From Methanomassiliicoccaceae archaeon UBA72 (GTDB lineage: Archaea > Thermoplasmatota > Thermoplasmata > Methanomassiliicoccales > Methanomethylophilaceae), in assembly GCA_002509405.1 (NCBI GenBank), contig DAVO01000006.1, positions 6,837-15,603 on the forward strand: a DNA stretch of 8,767 nucleotides. Direction: 5' to 3'. Below are positions 1-5,878 of this stretch, one piece after another (position 1 is the stretch's first letter; every line of letters begins with the position of its first letter). The notes under the pieces are model-generated. The model saw nothing but the letters and a program-made list of their open reading frames with translations. It made no database searches and was not told the origin of the DNA. A program made the translations under genes and the position numbers.

Positions 1-4
1 GGGT

Positions 5-430
5 TTAGATGTCCCTGAAGGACACGGAGTACTGCATCTTCTTGGCACCGAAGTATTTCTGTGTGAACTTGGCGGAATCTTCGGGTCCGAACTCCCTGCA
101 GGAGAATATATCGATGAATGCGCGGTTGGTGTCCTCTGCGAAGTGACCCGATATCATAGATGTCTCTATGAGCTGTACGAGGGAGTATCCCTGTACTTTG
201 GGTTCGTCACCGAAGAAGACCACCTGGGGTTCGCCGTATCTTTTCATGTTGATGTGCTTTGCAAGGTCGATAGCGAACTGGGCGATGTGCTCTTTGCTTG
301 CGATCTTGGAGTGGTCGCATTCTCCAAGGTCGATCGAGACGAGCAGACCCCAGAGCTTCTCACCGTTGTATTTTTTGATTGCCTCCTCGTCGCTGAGGAG
401 CTTGCCGGAATAGGGACTCATTGTGTACAT
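5..430 (-). CDS. SpeD-like pyruvoyl decarboxylase (AdoMet decarboxylase family)
   Basis: A 141-residue protein resembling the small (class 1) S-adenosylmethionine decarboxylase proenzymes. These cleave themselves at a serine to create a pyruvoyl cofactor and make decarboxylated AdoMet for polyamine synthesis. The segment from residue 91 aligns without gaps, by eye, to the SpeD processing region. It keeps the pyruvoyl-forming Ser (S91), the processing His (H96) and the active-site Cys (C111), at the family spacing of 63/68/83. The surroundings diverge: the usual Glu-Ser-His at the cleavage site reads Thr-Ser-Met, and the conserved Pro-Glu-Tyr-Gly stretch is replaced by Glu-Asp-Thr-Asn. The N-terminal half carries the family-like 'SIDLGECD' strand. 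The ATG at 430 is chosen because GAGG lies 7 nt upstream; the next in-frame ATG, at 421, is too far from it. The stop is TAA. It is divergent from the DUF362 operon. Membership of the family is likely, but the substrate is uncertain: AdoMet, or an amino acid such as arginine or ornithine, as reported for some SpeD paralogues. Confidence 0.8.
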   Translation of the reverse strand: MYTMSPYSGKLLSDEEAIKKYNGEKLWGLLVSIDLGECDHSKIASKEHIAQFAIDLAKHINMKRYGEPQVVFFGDEPKVQGYSLVQLIETSMISGHFAEDTNRAFIDIFSCREFGPEDSAKFTQKYFGAKKMQYSVSFRDI

Positions 431-507
431 TTTAATTCCTCACAACGGGGATTGGTTTCCCGTCAATCAGGGTAAAAATGTTTCTGTATTTCAAACAATG
501 CCCAGGC

Positions 508-516
508 TTAAATAAT
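508..516 (-). promoter_or_regulatory. Possible TATA element for the SpeD-like gene
   Basis: Read on the minus strand, ATTATTTAA follows CCCCG. If it is used, transcription would start near 486 and leave a leader of about 55 nt containing the GAGG Shine-Dalgarno sequence. A weaker alternative (GAAATACA) lies closer to the gene, around 485-492. The assignment rests on composition alone. The rest of 431-665 holds no gene I can support, only small dyads, such as GAGTG/CACTC at 557-571. Confidence 0.3.
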
Positions 517-641
517 CGGGGCTTTGCAATAATTACACCCAGCAGTCCGTATTGTCGAGTGGGGGACACTCAAAGTTTTCAGAGACAAAATGTGGCGGTC
601 TGTGACTATTTCGCGATTTTCCGGAACGTCCTTCCCGCCCG

Positions 642-671
642 CCGCGGACCCGCGGAAAAATCCGATTTATA
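642..671 (+). promoter_or_regulatory. TATA promoter of the DUF362-thpR operon, with GC-rich dyad
   Basis: TTTATA at 666-671 is centred about 25 bp before the ATG at 694, so the predicted transcription start falls on the start codon and the mRNA would be leaderless. No Shine-Dalgarno sequence precedes the ATG, which agrees. An A-rich GGAAAAATCC stretch directly upstream could serve as the BRE. Just before it, CCGCGG occurs twice (642-647 and 650-655) with a 2-nt spacer. Each copy is a palindrome, and the pair can also fold as a short hairpin. Confidence 0.6.
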
Positions 672-693
672 CAGGTAACAACATGGCGTATCC

Positions 694-1803
694 ATGGCAT
701 CGGAGGTTTTCTTTACTGACATGAGGACCGGGATCGGAGATACTGTGCCCGACAAACTCAGAAGGCTCATCGAGAAAGCAGGCATAGGCGGCATGGACCT
801 GGACAGGAAGTTCGTAGCCGTCAAGATGCATTTCGGCGAGCTGGGAAACCTGGCCTACCTCAGGCCCGGAATCCCTAGGACGATCGCCGATACCGCCAGG
901 AAGATGGGGGGCATACCTTTCCTCACGGACACCAACACCCTGTACGTGGGGCACAGGAAGAACGCCCCCGAGCATATGGACACCGCCAACTACAACGGCT
1001 TCGACCGCATGTCCGCGGGATGCCAGATCATAATCGCCGACGGCCTGAAGGGGACCGATGACGTCGAGGTCCCGATCCACGGCGAATATGTGGAGACCGC
1101 CAAGATAGGGCGTGCGATCTTCGATGCCGACGTGATTTTGACTGTCACGCATTTCAAATGCCACGAGCTCACCGGGTACGGAGGGTCGCTCAAGAACCTG
1201 GCGATGGGATGTGCGTCCCGCCGCGGGAAGATGGAGATGCATGCGGCGGGGAAGCCCTCGGTCGACCGGGATAAATGCATCGGGTGCGGCACCTGCGCAG
1301 GGCAGTGTGCTCAGTCCGCCATCTCGTTCTCGGACAGAAAGGCCGCAATCGACACCGGCAGATGCGTCGGATGCGGAAGATGCATCGGGTCCTGCCTCTA
1401 CGACGCCATCTCCGTCGAGAATGACCAGGATGCCTGCGTGCTCAACGCCAAGATTGTGGAATACGCAATGGCCGCGGTCAAGGGAAAACAGAACTTCCAC
1501 GTCACGGTCATGACGGATATCTCGCCCAACTGCGACTGCCACGCGGAGAACGACACGCCGGTCATACCGGACGTGGGGATGCTGGCGTCATTTGACCCCG
1601 TGGCCTTGGACAAGGCGTGCATAGACCTTGCCATGAAACAGCCGCCTGTCATTGGCGGCATGCTACACGAGAAATGTGACGGGAAGGTCCCGGAGGACAT
1701 GTTCGCATGCATACACCCGACCACGAGATGGCGCAGCACCTTCGACCATGCGGCGAAGATGGGCTTCGGCTCTTCAGACTATGTGCTTGTGAACGTGAAG
1801 TGA
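694..1803 (+). CDS. DUF362 protein with two [4Fe-4S] ferredoxin motifs
   Basis: A 369-residue DUF362-family protein with an internal bacterial-type ferredoxin module. The N-terminal part carries family blocks such as HFGELGN (from H46), a 'LTDTNTLY' motif, and HFKCHELTGYGG (from H153). Two full CxxCxxCxxxC motifs follow: C195/C198/C201/C205 and C224/C227/C230/C234. They predict two [4Fe-4S] clusters for electron transfer. After the ferredoxin module the DUF362 fold resumes, with a CDCH motif (C280-H283) and 'SFDPVALDKA'. The biochemical role of the family is not established; a soluble redox role is inferred from the clusters. The ATG at 694 fits a leaderless promoter. An upstream ATG at 683 is in another frame and terminates after 13 codons. 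Stop TGA. The next gene, thpR, starts 4 nt later, so the two are probably co-transcribed. Confidence 0.9.
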   Translation: MASEVFFTDMRTGIGDTVPDKLRRLIEKAGIGGMDLDRKFVAVKMHFGELGNLAYLRPGIPRTIADTARKMGGIPFLTDTNTLYVGHRKNAPEHMDTANYNGFDRMSAGCQIIIADGLKGTDDVEVPIHGEYVETAKIGRAIFDADVILTVTHFKCHELTGYGGSLKNLAMGCASRRGKMEMHAAGKPSVDRDKCIGCGTCAGQCAQSAISFSDRKAAIDTGRCVGCGRCIGSCLYDAISVENDQDACVLNAKIVEYAMAAVKGKQNFHVTVMTDISPNCDCHAENDTPVIPDVGMLASFDPVALDKACIDLAMKQPPVIGGMLHEKCDGKVPEDMFACIHPTTRWRSTFDHAAKMGFGSSDYVLVNVK

Positions 1804-1807
1804 TGGC

Positions 1808-2350
1808 ATGAGGGCATTCGTTGCTGTGAAGGTCCCGGACGGGCCGTCGCTGTCCCGGCCCCTGAAGTGCCTCTCGGCGGCGGGCGGACTCAGAGTATAC
1901 GGCACCGGAGACCTCCATATTACGCTGAGCTTCGTCGGGGAGATCGGACAGGAGAGATTGCGAGAGGTCTCCGATGCGGTGGAGCGTGCCGTCCGCGGCA
2001 TCGGTCCTTTCGATATCACCGTGGGGAGGATGGGATCTTTCCCGGGGAAGAGCGGTCCCAGGATCGTATGGGCAGGAGCCTGGTCAGGAGGGAAACTGGA
2101 GATGCTGGCGGAGAGGGTGTCCGCCGAGCTGGACGAGAGCGGCATCGGGCACGACAGAAAAAAATTCGTCCCCCACATTACTTTGGCAAGGGCAAGGGAC
2201 GAGAGAGGAGCGCCGTCCGCATCGTCGGTCATAGAGAGGTACAAAGAGACGGACCTCCTCATATTCCCCTGTAAAAGAGTAACGGTGTTCGGCAGCGAGC
2301 TCGCCCCTTCGGGAGCAGTACACACTCCCGTTTCTGAGATCTGCCTGTGA
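1808..2350 (+). CDS. thpR: RNA 2',3'-cyclic phosphodiesterase (LigT/ThpR)
   Basis: A 180-residue protein of the 2H phosphoesterase superfamily, the usual length for archaeal ThpR (formerly '2'-5' RNA ligase'). The family hydrolyses 2',3'-cyclic phosphate RNA ends to 2'-phosphates and acts on tRNA-type ends. Both catalytic HxTx motifs are present: HITL at 37-40 and HITL at 123-126. They are separated by the expected ~85 residues, and the N-terminal strand 'MRAFVAVKVP' matches family members. It begins with ATG 4 nt after the DUF362 stop, with no obvious Shine-Dalgarno sequence, and was probably reached by translational coupling. Stop TGA. Pairing with a DUF362 ferredoxin gives no clear functional link; the two may simply share a promoter. 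Confidence 0.93.
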   Translation: MRAFVAVKVPDGPSLSRPLKCLSAAGGLRVYGTGDLHITLSFVGEIGQERLREVSDAVERAVRGIGPFDITVGRMGSFPGKSGPRIVWAGAWSGGKLEMLAERVSAELDESGIGHDRKKFVPHITLARARDERGAPSASSVIERYKETDLLIFPCKRVTVFGSELAPSGAVHTPVSEICL

Positions 2351-2367
2351 GCATGCTCTAAGGTTAA

Positions 2368-2399
2368 CTGTAGCTTACAGCCCTTATACCCTGACGTCA
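2368..2399 (+). promoter_or_regulatory. Promoter of pilin-like cluster, TATA flanked by two dyads
   Basis: CTTATA around 2383-2388 is centred about 27 bp before the ATG at 2413, again predicting a leaderless mRNA. A perfect inverted repeat CTGTA-gct-TACAG (2368-2380) lies immediately upstream of it. A perfect 8-bp palindrome TGACGTCA (2392-2399) lies between the TATA element and the start. Both are placed where a dimeric regulator could help or block TBP/TFB binding. That the three small genes are regulated separately from thpR is inference. Confidence 0.5.
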
Positions 2400-2412
2400 C
2401 GAATCTGATATC

Positions 2413-2892
2413 ATGAGAAAAATCAAGCATCTCATGAAGAACGGAAGGAAAAGGATTTCGAACGACCGCAACGGAGGGATAGAAGGCCTACCGCTGCAAC
2501 TTATGATCGTCATTCTCGTGGCAACCCTGGGCACCGCCATAATACTCGGGTGGATGGGCAACATAGAAGGTCCCAGGTCCATAGAGTCAGTCGATGTGAT
2601 GTCCGAGGATATCTTGCTCGTGAACGGCAGCACATCAGAAGGCATCGTCGAGGTCCGCGTGACGGACCAGGACGGCGAGCCCATAGAGGGCGCGGCAGTG
2701 GTGCTTTCGGGCCTCGGCATAACAGACAGCAATGGGAATACGGCATACGTCAGTACGGATTCGGACGGAATGGCCGTATTCACAGGTCTGAGGATTCAGA
2801 TGAACGGTGGCTCGGTCGGATTCATAACCGTCAACGTCTCCGCATCGGGGTTCGGCGAGAACAACACGGCAAGGGTTGCTGTGATCGCATGA
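2413..2892 (+). CDS. Type IV pilin-like protein with Ig-like domain
   Basis: A 159-residue exported protein. The basic N-terminus (residues 1-19, rich in Lys/Arg) runs into 'RNGGIEGLPLQL' and a hydrophobic helix (about 29-47). This is the layout of an archaeal class III (prepilin) signal, with likely peptidase cleavage near GG (21-22) so that the helix becomes the pilin core. Residues 75-159 look like a beta-sandwich of the carboxypeptidase-regulatory or Big-1 type: 'VRVTDQDGEPIEGAAVVL' followed by a Gly/Asp/Asn-rich turn and a further strand pattern. N-glycosylation sequons lie at N71, N141 and N150, fitting a surface location. Its stop TGA overlaps the next ATG (ATGA, 2889-2892), so translation is coupled. 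The family was not recognised by name; pilin-like export is well supported, function is not. Confidence 0.75.
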   Translation: MRKIKHLMKNGRKRISNDRNGGIEGLPLQLMIVILVATLGTAIILGWMGNIEGPRSIESVDVMSEDILLVNGSTSEGIVEVRVTDQDGEPIEGAAVVLSGLGITDSNGNTAYVSTDSDGMAVFTGLRIQMNGGSVGFITVNVSASGFGENNTARVAVIA

Positions 2893-3326
2893 GGATGGAC
2901 AGGAAGGGCGTGATCGGCATGCCCGTGAGGCTGGCCGTGACCTTCCTGGTCCTGGCAATAGCGGTTCCCGTCCTGATAGATTATGTCGAAGATTACAGGA
3001 ACGGCACCGAAGCCACGGGCCTGATGGCCCAGGCGGAGATCGTTTCCGACACCGCCGAAAAAACTTTTTACTCCGGAGAGGGCGGGGCATTCACCGCCAA
3101 GATATCCGTAGGCCACGGTAACAGGCTCGTGATCGGAGGCCAGGGCTCCGACGCGTATGCGATCAGGGTGTTCTGCGGCGACGAGGATGTCGGCCGCCTT
3201 GTCATGGACCGTCCGGCGGTGAGGATAGCCGGCGACGGCATGTCCGTATCCGGGGAGAGGACACTGCTGTTCGAATGCGTGGCCTACGGCGCCGGATGCG
3301 CCGTGGAGGTGAGCGTCATTGCTTGA
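2889..3326 (+). CDS. Second pilin-like membrane-anchored protein
   Basis: A 145-residue protein. The frame is open further upstream, but ATG 2889 is chosen because it overlaps the previous stop as ATGA and places the signal at the very N-terminus. 'MDRKGVIGMPVRL' followed by a hydrophobic helix (about 15-31) closely parallels the preceding protein (RNGGIEGLPLQL), so both were probably targeted to the same prepilin peptidase and export route. The rest is predicted extracellular and beta-rich, with repeating 'AKISVG', 'LVIGG', 'AIRVFCG' and 'VRIAGDG' strands and three cysteines (C96, C130, C137) that could form a disulfide. There is one sequon at N38. It overlaps the third gene by 8 nt. It resembles the small accessory pilins found in euryarchaeal pilus clusters, but no specific family can be named. 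Confidence 0.7.
   Translation: MRMDRKGVIGMPVRLAVTFLVLAIAVPVLIDYVEDYRNGTEATGLMAQAEIVSDTAEKTFYSGEGGAFTAKISVGHGNRLVIGGQGSDAYAIRVFCGDEDVGRLVMDRPAVRIAGDGMSVSGERTLLFECVAYGAGCAVEVSVIA
3305..3312 (+). promoter_or_regulatory. Strong Shine-Dalgarno site deciding a TTG start
   Basis: GGAGGTGA, a near-perfect match to the archaeal anti-Shine-Dalgarno sequence, lies inside the 3' end of the preceding coding region and 6 nt before TTG 3319. The in-frame ATG at 3334 is 21 nt away, too far for this site, so the TTG is the better start for the third pilin-cluster gene. Confidence 0.7.
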
Positions 3327-3687
3327 ATTCACGATGTCCAGGGTCGCGCTTTGCATATGCGGGGCGGTCCTCCTCGGCGCGGTCGCAGTGCCGTTTTCCG
3401 CGATATGCTCGTCAGACGGTGACGTCCGGATGACGGAGACAGCGGATTCCATCGCAGAAACGATAGACTGTTTCTACCGCTCCGAGGCGGACATGATGAC
3501 CCTCAGAGGATGGGACATACTTCCGAATGCGGGATGCTCCTTCAGGGTCGAAATGGGTTTCGTGATACTCTGCGACGGGGAAAAAGAATACCTCTCGCCG
3601 ATCTCCTGTTGTTCTGAGGATTTTTCTCTCCCGTACGACGGAACGGTAACGTTGAAAAAGTCCGGGCCCGGGATAGCCCCAGTATGA
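3319..3687 (+). CDS. Small membrane-anchored protein, third gene of pilin-like cluster
   Basis: A 122-residue protein that most likely starts at TTG 3319; ATG 3334 is the alternative and would remove five residues. A hydrophobic segment at about 8-30 is followed by an extracellular-type region. Residues 41-52 (ADSIAETIDCF) form a short amphipathic helix. 'WDILPNAGCSFRVEMG' then 'VILCDGEKEYLSPI' reads as beta hairpins, a helix-LP-strand-turn-strand pattern seen in small archaeal pilin-like proteins. It lacks the G-(L/M)-P-(L/V)-(Q/R)-L signal of its two neighbours, so it may keep its anchor. Cysteines at 73, 85, 97 and 98 could form disulfides. It overlaps the previous gene by 8 nt. Its stop TGA (3685-3687) touches the stop of the convergent cysteine desulfurase, together making the palindrome TGATCA. 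No family recognised. Confidence 0.65.
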   Translation: MLEFTMSRVALCICGAVLLGAVAVPFSAICSSDGDVRMTETADSIAETIDCFYRSEADMMTLRGWDILPNAGCSFRVEMGFVILCDGEKEYLSPISCCSEDFSLPYDGTVTLKKSGPGIAPV

Positions 3688-4893
3688 TCATCTTCCGAAT
3701 GTCTCGGCCGCCTTCCTGAGCGCCGAGGAGAAACGGCTTACGTCCTCCTGATTGTTGTACAGATATACCGACGCCCTCGCGCTTCCTCCTAACTTCTTAC
3801 CTTCGAAGAAGGGGTGGGCACAATGCAGCCCCGAGCGGATCATTATGCCGTCGATATTGTCCAGCATCATTGCTATATCATGTGGTGACAGCCCGTCGAT
3901 GTTGAACGAGAAAACGCTGCTGCGCCTGTCCGGGTCCGAGGGGCCCACCAGATTCAGACCCTTGACGTCCTCTGTTTCCCGGACCATCTGCCTCATGAGC
4001 TTTCTGTCCTGGGCCTCGACATCGTCCATTCCGACCTCGGAAAGATAGTCCAGGGCGGCCTTGGTTCCGACGATGCCCGCATAGTCCTGGAGCCCCGCCT
4101 CGAACTTTTCCGGCGCCGGCGTCAGTTTGACCGAGTCGTACGTCGCGAGGCCTACTGTCCCTCCTCCGTAGGAGAGCGGCCTCAGCGCCCCGAGCTCGTC
4201 TGACCGTCCATAAAGGACGCCCATGCCCGAGGGGCCGAGCATCTTGTGCATCGAAAGGCAGTAGAAATCCGGGTCTATCCTGTCCAGGTCCACCTTCATA
4301 TGGGGTGCGGCCTGCGCCCCGTCGATGACGACCTTCGCTCCGGCGTCATGGGCGATCTCCGATATCTCGGCCACCGGCATGACGCATCCGGTGACGTTGC
4401 TCGCGTGTATGACGGAGACTACCTTTACGCCTCCTTCCACACATTCTTTGAAAGATTCCATGTCGAGCTCCCCTTCGTCCGTCGTCCTGGCGTAGCGCCT
4501 CCGGGTGCCTTTCTCCTCGGAAAGGACAAGCCAGGGGACGTGGTTGGAGTTGTGTTCCGAATCCGTCGTCACGACGGTGTCGCCTTTCTTCAGGGAAAGG
4601 CCGAAGGCTACGGTGTTGATGGCCTCTGTGGCGTTCTTGCAGAAAACGTAGCAGTCCGGATCGTCTGTGCCGAAGAATTCGGCCAGAGATTCCCTTGCGG
4701 CATCCACCGCCATGGAGACCCTGGAGCCCATGGCGTGCACGCTGCGGCCCCCGCAGGAAGGATATTCGTTGTAATATTCGACTATCGCCTCTATGACGCT
4801 GTCCGGACGCAGGGACTGGCATGCGCTGTCCAGATAGACGCCGCGGTTCTTCCTCATCGTGGGAAAATCGTTCCGTAGAGACGATATGTCCAT
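3688..4893 (-). CDS. sufS: Cysteine desulfurase, SufS type
   Basis: A 401-residue PLP enzyme that removes sulfur from cysteine as a persulfide for Fe-S cluster assembly and other thiolation. Visible residues: H114 in 'SEHNSNHVPW' (stacks on PLP), D191 and Q194 in DGAQ (pyridine contacts), K217 in 'SMHKMLGPSG' (Schiff base), and catalytic C358 in 'RSGLHCAHP' on the short loop typical of group II (SufS/CsdA) enzymes. Length and the 'LDSACQSLRP' N-terminus match the family. The frame stays open to 5154, but that extension would run across the pyrD promoter and start, and the homologous region begins at MDISSL, so ATG 4893 is used. The Shine-Dalgarno site is weak. No SufBCD or SufU is in view. 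It is divergent from pyrD and directly abuts the pilin-like cluster at the 3' end. Confidence 0.92.
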   Translation of the reverse strand: MDISSLRNDFPTMRKNRGVYLDSACQSLRPDSVIEAIVEYYNEYPSCGGRSVHAMGSRVSMAVDAARESLAEFFGTDDPDCYVFCKNATEAINTVAFGLSLKKGDTVVTTDSEHNSNHVPWLVLSEEKGTRRRYARTTDEGELDMESFKECVEGGVKVVSVIHASNVTGCVMPVAEISEIAHDAGAKVVIDGAQAAPHMKVDLDRIDPDFYCLSMHKMLGPSGMGVLYGRSDELGALRPLSYGGGTVGLATYDSVKLTPAPEKFEAGLQDYAGIVGTKAALDYLSEVGMDDVEAQDRKLMRQMVRETEDVKGLNLVGPSDPDRRSSVFSFNIDGLSPHDIAMMLDNIDGIMIRSGLHCAHPFFEGKKLGGSARASVYLYNNQEDVSRFSSALRKAAETFGR

Positions 4894-4942
4894 GGCACGC
4901 CCATGATTTCCATATTCATTACGCTTGCGTATTCGGAAGGGG

Positions 4943-4952
4943 TTTTTATTAA
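4943..4952 (+). promoter_or_regulatory. TATA element of the pyrDK operon
   Basis: TTTTTATTAA is centred about 25 bp before ATG 4973, and no Shine-Dalgarno sequence precedes that ATG, so pyrD is probably leaderless. CGGAAGG just upstream could act as the BRE. The 79-bp gap (4894-4972) also has to hold the promoter of the divergent cysteine desulfurase. The same AT-rich block reads CTTAATAAAAA on the minus strand and would give that gene a leader of roughly 25-30 nt, so a shared bidirectional element is possible. Confidence 0.6.
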
Positions 4953-4972
4953 GGGACCTGCATGCGGTAGCG

Positions 4973-5878
4973 ATGGGTAGACTGGAGATTGCCTTCGGAC
5001 GGCTGAGGCTGGAAAGGCCCGGCATGGTCGCATCCGGGATAATGGACGAGACGGGAGACTCGATGGTCCGGATGATCAGATCCGGCGCCGGCGCCGTCGT
5101 GACCAAGTCGATAGGGCTTGCGCCGAGACCGGGACATAAGAATCCCACATTCACCGAGGTCGAAGGAGGCTACGTCAACGCGATGGGGCTTCCGAACCCA
5201 GGGATAGATCTTTTCGCCGAAGAGATGGCCGTTGCGATCCGAGCGGGGCCGGTCATCGGGTCCGTCTTCGGATCGAACGCCAAGGAGTTCGCCGAACTTG
5301 CGGCCAAGATGGAGGATTACGGGGCATCGGCGGTGGAGCTGAACCTCTCGTGCCCACACGCAGAGGGCTATGGGGCAGAGATAGGTTCCGACCCCAAGAA
5401 CGTGCGTTCCATCGTTTCGGCGGTCAGCTCGTCGGTGGATGTGCCCGTATGGGCGAAACTGACGCCGAACACGTCGTCGATATCGGAACTGGGAAGGGCC
5501 GCCGAGGACGGGGGGGCCGAAGCCGTGGTGGCCATCAACACGCTGAAGGCCATCGTCATCTCGGCGGAGCTCAGAAAACCTGTTCTCAGCAACAGGTTCG
5601 GAGGATTGTCGGGACCCGCGATCAAACCTGTGGGAATAAGAGCGGTCTACGACCTCAGAGGCGCCCTCAGCATACCTGTGGTTGGTGTAGGGGGCATCTC
5701 CGACTGGAGGGACGCCGCCGAATACATACTCGCGGGAGCCAGCGCGTTCCAGGTGGGAAGCGCGGTGGGCACGAAGGGACCGAAGGTTTTCGGAGATATA
5801 AACAGGGGACTGGAGATGTTCATGTCGGACCACGGCTACGGGTCCATCGCTGAAATGGTTGGTGTTGCGCGTGAGTGA
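4973..5878 (+). CDS. pyrD: Dihydroorotate dehydrogenase, class 1B catalytic subunit
   Basis: A 301-residue FMN enzyme oxidising dihydroorotate to orotate in pyrimidine synthesis. It has the TIM-barrel signatures of the family: 'NLSCPHAEGYG' with the class 1 catalytic cysteine C127, 'AKLTPN', 'NTLKA', 'GGLSGPAIKP', and phosphate-binding 'VGVGGISDWRDA' with 'GASAFQVGSA'. A catalytic Cys (not Ser) and the following pyrK gene indicate the 1B (NAD-linked) type. ATG 4973 ('MGRLEIAFG') is chosen over the open frame upstream to 4925, which would include the TATA element and is not family-like. It overlaps pyrK by 8 nt, as expected for subunits made together. Confidence 0.94.
   Translation: MGRLEIAFGRLRLERPGMVASGIMDETGDSMVRMIRSGAGAVVTKSIGLAPRPGHKNPTFTEVEGGYVNAMGLPNPGIDLFAEEMAVAIRAGPVIGSVFGSNAKEFAELAAKMEDYGASAVELNLSCPHAEGYGAEIGSDPKNVRSIVSAVSSSVDVPVWAKLTPNTSSISELGRAAEDGGAEAVVAINTLKAIVISAELRKPVLSNRFGGLSGPAIKPVGIRAVYDLRGALSIPVVGVGGISDWRDAAEYILAGASAFQVGSAVGTKGPKVFGDINRGLEMFMSDHGYGSIAEMVGVARE

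Noticed and set aside
431..693. Possible small RNA in the divergent spacer
   Set aside because: Only short dyads (e.g. 557-571) and no promoter-terminator pair; nothing distinguishes it from ordinary spacer.
667..1542. Long open frame antisense to the DUF362 gene
   Set aside because: GC-driven shadow; the plus-strand protein has clear family motifs.
2550..2888. Long upstream frame joined to the second pilin-like gene
   Set aside because: It is out of frame inside the first pilin gene, rich in Arg/His/Gly as shadow frames are, and it would bury the signal sequence.
4246..4878. Plus-strand frame opposite the cysteine desulfurase
   Set aside because: Antisense shadow of a gene with intact catalytic motifs.
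4925..4972. Upstream start for pyrD
   Set aside because: The extension spans the TATA element and its residues are not family-like; ATG 4973 fits the promoter distance.
4894..5154. N-terminal extension of the cysteine desulfurase to 488 residues
   Set aside because: It would be antisense to the start of pyrD and cover its promoter; the family N-terminus begins at 4893.
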